Positions 57,885 through 64,000 of a DNA stretch of 64,000 bases are shown here, in pieces (the first letter of the stretch is position 1; each line of letters starts with the position of its first letter). Position numbers and translations under genes: made by a program. The stretch comes from Posidonia oceanica (taxonomy: Eukaryota > Streptophyta > Magnoliopsida > Alismatales > Posidoniaceae), in contig JAZBRS010000020.1 of assembly GCA_037176725.1 (NCBI GenBank), positions 86,436,001 to 86,500,000 of the forward strand, given 5' to 3'. Under the pieces are notes generated by a model. The model did no database searches. It worked only from the letters and a program-made list of their open reading frames with translations, and was not told the origin of the DNA.

Positions 57885-58551
57885 TGTAGCGATCTCGTGA
57901 GCTTCGCAATCGTCCGTGGACGCTGCCAGATCTCGGGTGCACCGATAGGAAAATCAGGTTCACTATTAACGGGTGATCCGAGGAGGAAACTCGACTCAAA
58001 ACACCGAAAACAGAAGCGAAAAGCCAAAGGGAAGAAGAAAAAAGAAAGGAAAGACAAAAGGGAGTCACCACCATGTCTATTAAGTCGGGAGACAAGGAAA
58101 ATCGGGGAAATGCAAACAAACATGCAAAAGCACACTAGAAGATGCAATACAATGCAAATGCTATGCAAAGAGGATGTCTCGTGCCAAGGACGAGGGCAAA
58201 AGGGTCATTGCGGGCCAGAGAAAGGGTAAGGACTCCTGTTACGTGCGGGGAAGGTGTTAGGCACCCCCGACACGCCCAAGGAGCGGTCTTTCTAGGCTTA
58301 TGCTCGCTTTTGAGGGAAAATGCATACTTTGAATGCCTAAGTGCCATGAATGCCTAATTAGATGCTCCAATGTGTGTTCTAAGTGATAGAATGCGAGCAA
58401 TGAATTAAACGTGCAATCTAAGTGCTCAGCAGCACTGTCTGTGTTTCGAACTGGGTGAACCCTGGTCCGTGAGAACTCCAGACAGTAAGCATCACTGCCC
58501 TAATGCAAATGCAGGGGATTAAAACAAAACACCGATAAAACCACACAATGT

Positions 58552-58760
58552 AGGGGTGCGACAAGCAAAGGGGAAGCAAAACAATGGGCGGAAAACAAGC
58601 GATGCAAACGTAAAAGCAAAACATCAGAAAAGCCATGCATTGCAAGGGTGCGACAAGCAAAGGGGAAAGCAAATCTGGGCGGAAAACAAGCGATGCAAGC
58701 GTGAAAGCAAAACATCAGAAAAGCCACACAATGCAGGGGTGCAACAAGCAAAGGGGAAAA
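58552..58760. repeat. ~92-bp tandem repeat, about 2.3 copies
   Basis: Units start GGGGTGCGACAAGCAAAGGG and include GCGGAAAACAAGCGATGCAA and AAGCAAAACATCAGAAAAGC. It is a different expansion from the 40-bp arrays at the same place in other B LTRs. Confidence 0.85.
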
Positions 58761-61700
58761 TTAGACAACATGACGGGCGTCAACCGGGCAGTTAGGGTTG
58801 CCAGCCTGAATGCAAAGGAGAGACAAGCGATGTGAGTGTGAAACAAACATCGGATAAGAACCACAGAATGCAGGTGTGAAGACATGCAAAGGGGAAGGAA
58901 AGCAAGTAGAGGGATCACCACTATCCTGTGACTGTTTCCCACTAACCGTCCCACGATGTGTCTCGCACGCTGCCCAAAGCTTGCGATGCGATCGGATCGT
59001 GGAAAAGGGAGAAGAAGGCCGCGATCAGTAGTGTATCCGAGGGAAACTCAACCCAAAGACACCAAAAAGATGCAAAAACAGGAAGTAGAGTAGATAGGCA
59101 AGAGGGGAAGCCCTAATCTACATGCATGGAAAACGAGGTGCGAAAATAGTGCATGCAATGCAAATGACAGGCAACAAATGATATGCAATGATTCAGATGG
59201 ACATACCTTGGAGATCTGAGGCCTGATCTGAGATAACCTTGGTCAGCATGAAAGTCCGCTCCGCCAGGATGATCTGGGTAGCTTGGTCGCAAAGATCCGA
59301 CGGTCCGATCGGAAGTTATCCAGGCTTCAAGTCAGAAGGCCCAAGGGCGAGAAAAGGTAGGGGCCTAAGTGCAAATAGTCTCTAAGGGTGTGCAATGTAG
59401 GATGTGTGCATGCAAAAGTGCTGAGGATGCTGGTAGGTGCCTAAACCGGTGTCTAGGTGCATTGTGCAAAGATGTGTGTGCGATATGTGTGTAAAAATGC
59501 AAGTGCAGGGACCTATGTGCAAATAAGAAAATGTGCAGGGGTCTATGTGCAAAACATGGCAAAAATGCAATGCAAACATGATAAGTGCATGCAGGGATGC
59601 AAGTGCAGCAATGTGGGGGGACAGTAGGGGCCAGATGCAACAAAAATACAAGGCAAACATGCAATTGGTAAATAAAGGACCTAAACGTAGTTTTAGAAAA
59701 CTTATGGGCTAAGATGCAAAACCAGCAAACAGGCGCAAATCCCAGAAAGAAGACTTGCAGGGGATCCTCATGCAACTTTGGAAAAGCTTGGACAGGAAAA
59801 ACAAAGCCAAGAAGCATTTAAAAACCACAAAAGAGGGTCCCAAGGACCCATGTGCAATTTTCAGGAAAACCAGGACTAAACGGCAAGTCCAGAAAAAAAT
59901 CAAGCATGCACAGCCACAGTAATGTTCAAAAATCTGGGTGCAACCTAAACAGGCCTCTAGGCTTGAAAGCAAAGCCAGAAGAAAACCACATGGAAGCCAC
60001 ATAGCATTGGAAGGATCTACATGCAATGTTCCAAAAAACTAAGGGCTTAACTGCAAGACAAAACAGAAAACCTGAGGGGGCATTTTGAAACTCAGAAGGA
60101 CCTGCATGCAGATAACAAAAGCCTCTGGACCAAACAGCAAGTCCAAGAAAAAAAAAACACATGCCACAGTTGATGTACAAAGGGCCCAAATGCAATTAAA
60201 ATAAAATCCAAGGCTTAAAAACAAGAAAACACAAGGCACAACATATTTCCAGGGACTGAAATGCAATAAACGAAACATGCTAGGGTTTTATGCAATGCAA
60301 TAATGTTTTAAATGCTGAATTAAATCAGATCTAACAATCAAAGGACCCAAATGTGATTTTAAGAAACTTGAGGATGTAGATGCGAAACAACAGAGATAAA
60401 ATAGAAGAGGATTCACAGTTGTTGGACCCAAAAGTAATTTAAAAGAACCTGCAAACAATTTATGCAATGCAATATGATATGAAATTCAAATTAAATCACA
60501 TTCATCAATTGGAGAGGACTAGATTGCAAATAAGATAAACACAAGGGCCTGGATGCAAATGACCAAAAACTACAGCAGTTCAAAGGGACTTGAAAGCAAA
60601 TAAATAAAGCTGCAGTATTTTACATTAATGCAATATAGTTAAATGAAAGATTAAATGAAACATCAACTGTGACAAGATTAAAATGCAGATAAAATAAAAT
60701 GTGAGGGCTAAGCTGCAAATAACCCAAACAAACACATGTTCATTAACACAGCAGAGGACAAATATGCAAAGAAACAAAACTTCAAGAGGGCAAACTGCAA
60801 TATGGCATGGTTTCAGAAACAAAATAAAAGAACTAACTATATGCGAGCACAGTACTTTAAATAAATAAAGGACTAACATGTAAATAGAAGAAACTAGCGT
60901 ACTTTAACGTAATGTAAATGAAATGAAAAAAAATAAAAAACGCATGCAAGCTACAGTAACATGTAGAGAGGAAAACAGATGCAGTGCGCCGGCGTCGTCG
61001 CCGGGGAAGAAGGAGAGGTTCGGCGACCTCTGGAAATGCACACAAGCAACGAAAAAGGAAAGTAAAGGGCCGGTAAGCAAGAGGAGGTTCAGGCGAACCT
61101 CCTGGACGAAGTGGCTACTTGAGGTGCTGTCCGGAGTGCGCTGACGAAGCGGAGATCGTTGGAGCTGCAAGGCAGAGGTGGGGAGCACGGCTGGAGCGGT
61201 TGCAAAGCTCGGTGAAGGATCCGGCGTGCTCCTGGGATCGCCGCGGTGCTTTCTAGACGACAAGGGAGCAGCTGCACAGCGCTGGGTCTGGAGGTGGTTT
61301 CTGCTCTCCGGTGTTGGGTGTAGAGGGGTCGTCTGGGTGCTCTGGAGCTTTGGAAGTGGTGGAGAAGCTTGGGATCGCTCGAGGGAACACATAGGAAGCT
61401 AAGGGGACGCTCAGATGGGTGTGTGGTGGTCTGTGGCGCTTGGAAATCTCTTTGGTTTTGTTGGGTGTCCGAGAGTCAAAAGTGAATGTCAGGAGGCACA
61501 GAGCTTGCGCGGGCAATTGGCAGCTACTGGGTGTGAGAGGGGGCATGGCTCGAGGTCCGTAGGAGTGGCAGAAGCTTGGGCAACGAAGTCGTTGCTCAAA
61601 CCAAAAAAGAAGGGCTGGTGGCAGTCTCTATGTGAGGTAGGAGTTATGACGGTGGTGACGCGAGGTAAGGGTGGTCTGAGACCGTTAAGAGGGTGGCTTG

Positions 61701-62804
61701 GTTCGAGGTTGGCCAAGGAAGTCTTGGAGGATGTCAGGGGGAGTAAATGTGGGTGGATCTGGAGGGAATTGTGATGAGTGCATGAGCTGTGATTTCTGGA
61801 GAAGAGGAGAGGTCTGAGAGGGCGAGGTGAGGGTGGTCTGGGTGAGCTCGGGTTCGTGTGGGAGAGAGGTGAGTTGAGGTCCGGGTGAGGTTGGGTCTGT
61901 GGTGTGCAAGTGTTGAGTCTGTGGTGAGTTTAGGTGTTGGTCTGTAGGTGAGTTTGGGCGTGGTCTGTAGGTGAGTTTGGGTTCAGGTCTGGGTTTGGCT
62001 TGCTGGCATAGAGGAGGTGATGGAGGTGGAATGGATGTGGAAGGGATGGCTAGTAAGTGGGAGGATGACGGAGGGTGTCAGGTGGATTTGAAAATGGAGG
62101 GTGTGGCAGCTGGCTGTGGGTGAAAAGGAGAAGAAAGGTAGGAGAAGAAAAGGAAAAAAGGAAAGAAGGAGAGGAGGGGGAAAAATGAAAACAGAGGAGG
62201 CCATGGGCTTGGGTCGGGCTGTGGGAATAGGAAGGAAAAGAAAGGAAAGAAAGAAAAAAAGAAGGAAAGAAAGGAGGGAAGAGAGAGAGGATAAAGAGGA
62301 GAGAGAAGAAGAAAAAAAGGATAATTAGAGAAAAAAGAAGGAGAAGGAAGAAGACTTGTGGTTTTCTTGAGTTTTGTTTTAATTGTTTTTTAAAGATTTT
62401 GTTTTTAATTGTTTTTTGGCTTGTTTTCTCTAAGTTTTTGTTTTGATTATTTTTTGAGTTTGAATTAGGGTTTTGAATTTTAGAGAATAGTTTTTTAGGT
62501 TTTGAATTAGGGTTTTGAAGTTTTGTTTTTAAGTTAAGTCTTTTAATTGTTTTTTGTTTGAGTTTGCTTTAATTGTTTGTTAAGTTTTCTTGTGATTAGG
62601 ACTTTAAGGATTTTAATTGTTTCTGAAGGATGGTTTTGCCTGGTTTTTTAGTGAAGTTTTTTCTTGGGTTTTTGTTTTGATTTTTTCTAAGTTTTGTTTT
62701 GATTGTTTTCTAGGTTTGCTACTTAGGTTTTTTAATTAGGTTTTTCTTGGTTATTTGATTAAGTTTTCCCTGGTTTTTTAATTATGTTTTGATGTAGTTT
62801 TTTG

Positions 62805-62920
62805 GGTTAGGGTTTAGGGTTTTGGTGTGGATTAGGGTTTACGGTTTTGGAGTAGATTAGGGTTTATGGTTTTAGGGTTTTTGGTTTTGGTGTGGATTAG
62901 GGTTTAGGGTTTAGTGTGGG
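62805..62920. repeat. Degenerate TTAGGGTTTAGGG-like stretch
   Basis: Repeated GGATTAGGGTTTAGGGTTTT phrases resemble plant telomere units but are irregular and lie inside the B LTR. Similar CTAGGGTTTT phrases are at 53880-54260 and 26080-26225 (reverse). Confidence 0.6.
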
Positions 62921-63416
62921 GAAAGGAAAAGAAAGAAAGAAGGAAAGGATGAAAGAAAGGACGAGAGAGAAGAAATTAAAGATCAAATAACTTGGCATAA
63001 GATAAAATAAAATAAAATAAAGATAAAATAATGGGAAGATAGGAGAATGGGGTGGGCCCATTGGAGAGCAAGAAAAGAGGAAAGAAAGAGAGGAAAAGAA
63101 GGAGAAAGAGAAGGAGGATAAGGCAGAGAGAGAAAAGAATAATTAGGAGAGAGAAAAAGGATAATCAGGAGAGAGAAAAGGATAATCATATGAGAAAGAA
63201 AGTGAAAGGCTTGGGTTTGGAGGGGGTTTTGTGTGAGTGTGTGACCTAGGGTTTCTAGGGTTTGAGATGATGGTTTTGAGAGGGTTTGAGGTTTGAAAAG
63301 GGGGTAAGTTCGGGGTTAAAGGAGGGTAAGCTTCCAGACTTCAGAATCAGTTTCCAGAGTGCTTCCAGAGTGTCTCCTGCCAGCTGTGACCCCTTGGCTA
63401 AAATGGGGTGTCTACA

Positions 63417-64000
63417 GATGCCCCTCCCTAAGCGAGGTCAAGGGGACTGAGGCCGCTGCTCAGGGTTGACAAGACACCCCACTCGAACCAGCGAGCGCGA
63501 AGTATGTGGGCGTGAGTTACTATCCCGACGGATGCGCCAGATATCATGACCCGTCGCCAAAATGCAAATGCAAATGCAGATGCGAATGCAGATGTAATGC
63601 ATTGCATGCCATTGCAGATGTTAATGCGAATGTTACTGCAGATGCGAATGCTGATGCAGTGCTGATGTGCTGCTGATGTTAATGTTGATGTTGAGCCAAT
63701 ATGCACCAATGCATGATGCAGATATGGTAAGAGATGGTGCCGCGTCGATGCATGGAGATGCGAAGTGATGCTAATGCAGGCATCTAGTATGGAGTGCTGG
63801 TGCACTGAATGATGAGTTGATGGACTCCTCACCAAATAGTTAGGGTTATCAGCCCAGGGAGTTGACAGACTCACCACCGGATAGTTGGGGCTATTAGCCC
63901 AAAGAAGAAGACGCCAGACAGGGTGACGGATGTCATCTGAGCAGTTTGGGCTGCCAGCTCGGAGAAGGAAAGGTAGCTTGTCCTCGCCCGAGGAAGCAAG
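63417..64000 (-). mobile_element. 3' internal end and polypurine tract of right-hand B element
   Basis: The minus strand reads TTAGGGAGGGGCATC directly before the LTR, a polypurine tract. Further in, 63555-63730 is a run of GATGC(A/G)AATGC-type hexamers, and 63805-63960 has three diverged ~50-bp units containing ATAGTTAGGGTTATCAGCCC. The 149-codon minus ORF across it is repeat-derived. Confidence 0.75.
63555..63730. repeat. GATGCAAATGCAGATGC hexamer-like repeats
   Basis: Irregular ATG-containing hexamers (GATGCA, AATGCA, TGATGT) over about 175 bp, close to the 3' end of the right-hand B element. Confidence 0.75.

Larger units (their letters stand above)
57885..63416 (-). mobile_element. 3' LTR of a right-hand B element (5532 bp)
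   Basis: Plus-strand ends are TGTAGCGATCTCGTGAGC and AAAATGGGGTGTCTACA. A polypurine tract lies just beyond the right end, so this is the 3' LTR of a minus-strand element whose body is beyond 64000. The left flank ACTGC (57880-57884) should be its target duplication. It resembles the outer solo LTR most (same TGTAGCGATC start and CCCACGATGTGTC block at 58950). Confidence 0.88.

Noticed and set aside
62805..62920. TTTAGGG-like telomere repeats
   Set aside because: Irregular, short and inside an LTR; the phrase CTAGGGTTTT is common in several B LTR copies and does not form an array.
63428..63877. 149-codon minus ORF at the right edge
   Set aside because: Translated from ATG-rich hexamer repeats near the 3' end of a retrotransposon; no domain.

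Overview
The window is plant nuclear DNA made almost entirely of nested LTR retrotransposons. I recognise no host gene, rRNA, tRNA or CRISPR array. The gag-pol layout is that of the plant Ty3/gypsy Tat/Ogre group: gag, retropepsin-like domains, a G-patch, RT, RNase H, a second RNase H, integrase, a very long element and a polypurine tract ending in GGGGCATC just before the LTR. The species cannot be named from the sequence; a seed plant with a repeat-rich genome is the safest reading.

Three LTR families are seen. Family A has LTRs of about 1.5-1.6 kb with TGTAGATATCC...CACTACA ends. A-prime is a relative of A on the minus strand. Family B has giant LTRs of about 5.4-5.8 kb (one of 2.6 kb), with TGT(A/T)GACACCCC...GGATTACTACA ends and interiors full of GCATT-rich repeats. 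Left to right: right end of a B LTR (1-3569); 3' part of element A1 (3570-7692) with its 3' LTR (7693-9223); a 5'-truncated LTR of element A2 (9224-10381); A2 internal region (10382-34714), interrupted by a solo B LTR (26022-31470); A2 3' LTR (34715-36328); minus-strand A-prime gag, leader and LTR (36329-41308); internal start of a minus-strand B element, B-prime (41309-42909 and 54387-54644), split by a solo B LTR (42910-54386) that itself holds another solo B LTR (45006-50790); B-prime 5' LTR (54645-57232); an A-prime LTR fragment (57233-57884); and a B 3' LTR plus a little internal sequence of an element running off the right edge (57885-64000).

The unusual part is the cargo of element A2. 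Besides a decayed sense-strand gag-pol with two retropepsin-like domains in tandem, A2 carries two antisense spliced genes for plant-mobile-domain (PMD) proteins. P1 (21357-24228) has eight exons and seven short phase-0 GT-AG introns and joins a PMD to a long coiled-coil tail. P2 (32271-33640) has two exons; a second copy lies in A1 (5300-6660). All copies here carry stop codons, nearly all TAG, as expected from C-to-T decay of methylated CAG sites, and the integrase and second RNase H have each lost a catalytic residue. The copies in view are therefore likely inactive, but they record an element that carried two introns-and-all PMD genes in opposite orientation to gag-pol.

The nesting gives an order of insertion: B-prime holds A-prime, which appears to hold A2, which appears to hold A1; solo B LTRs landed in A1, A2 and B-prime. 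Three solo LTRs have perfect 5-bp target duplications (ATAAC, CATAG, GCAGT).
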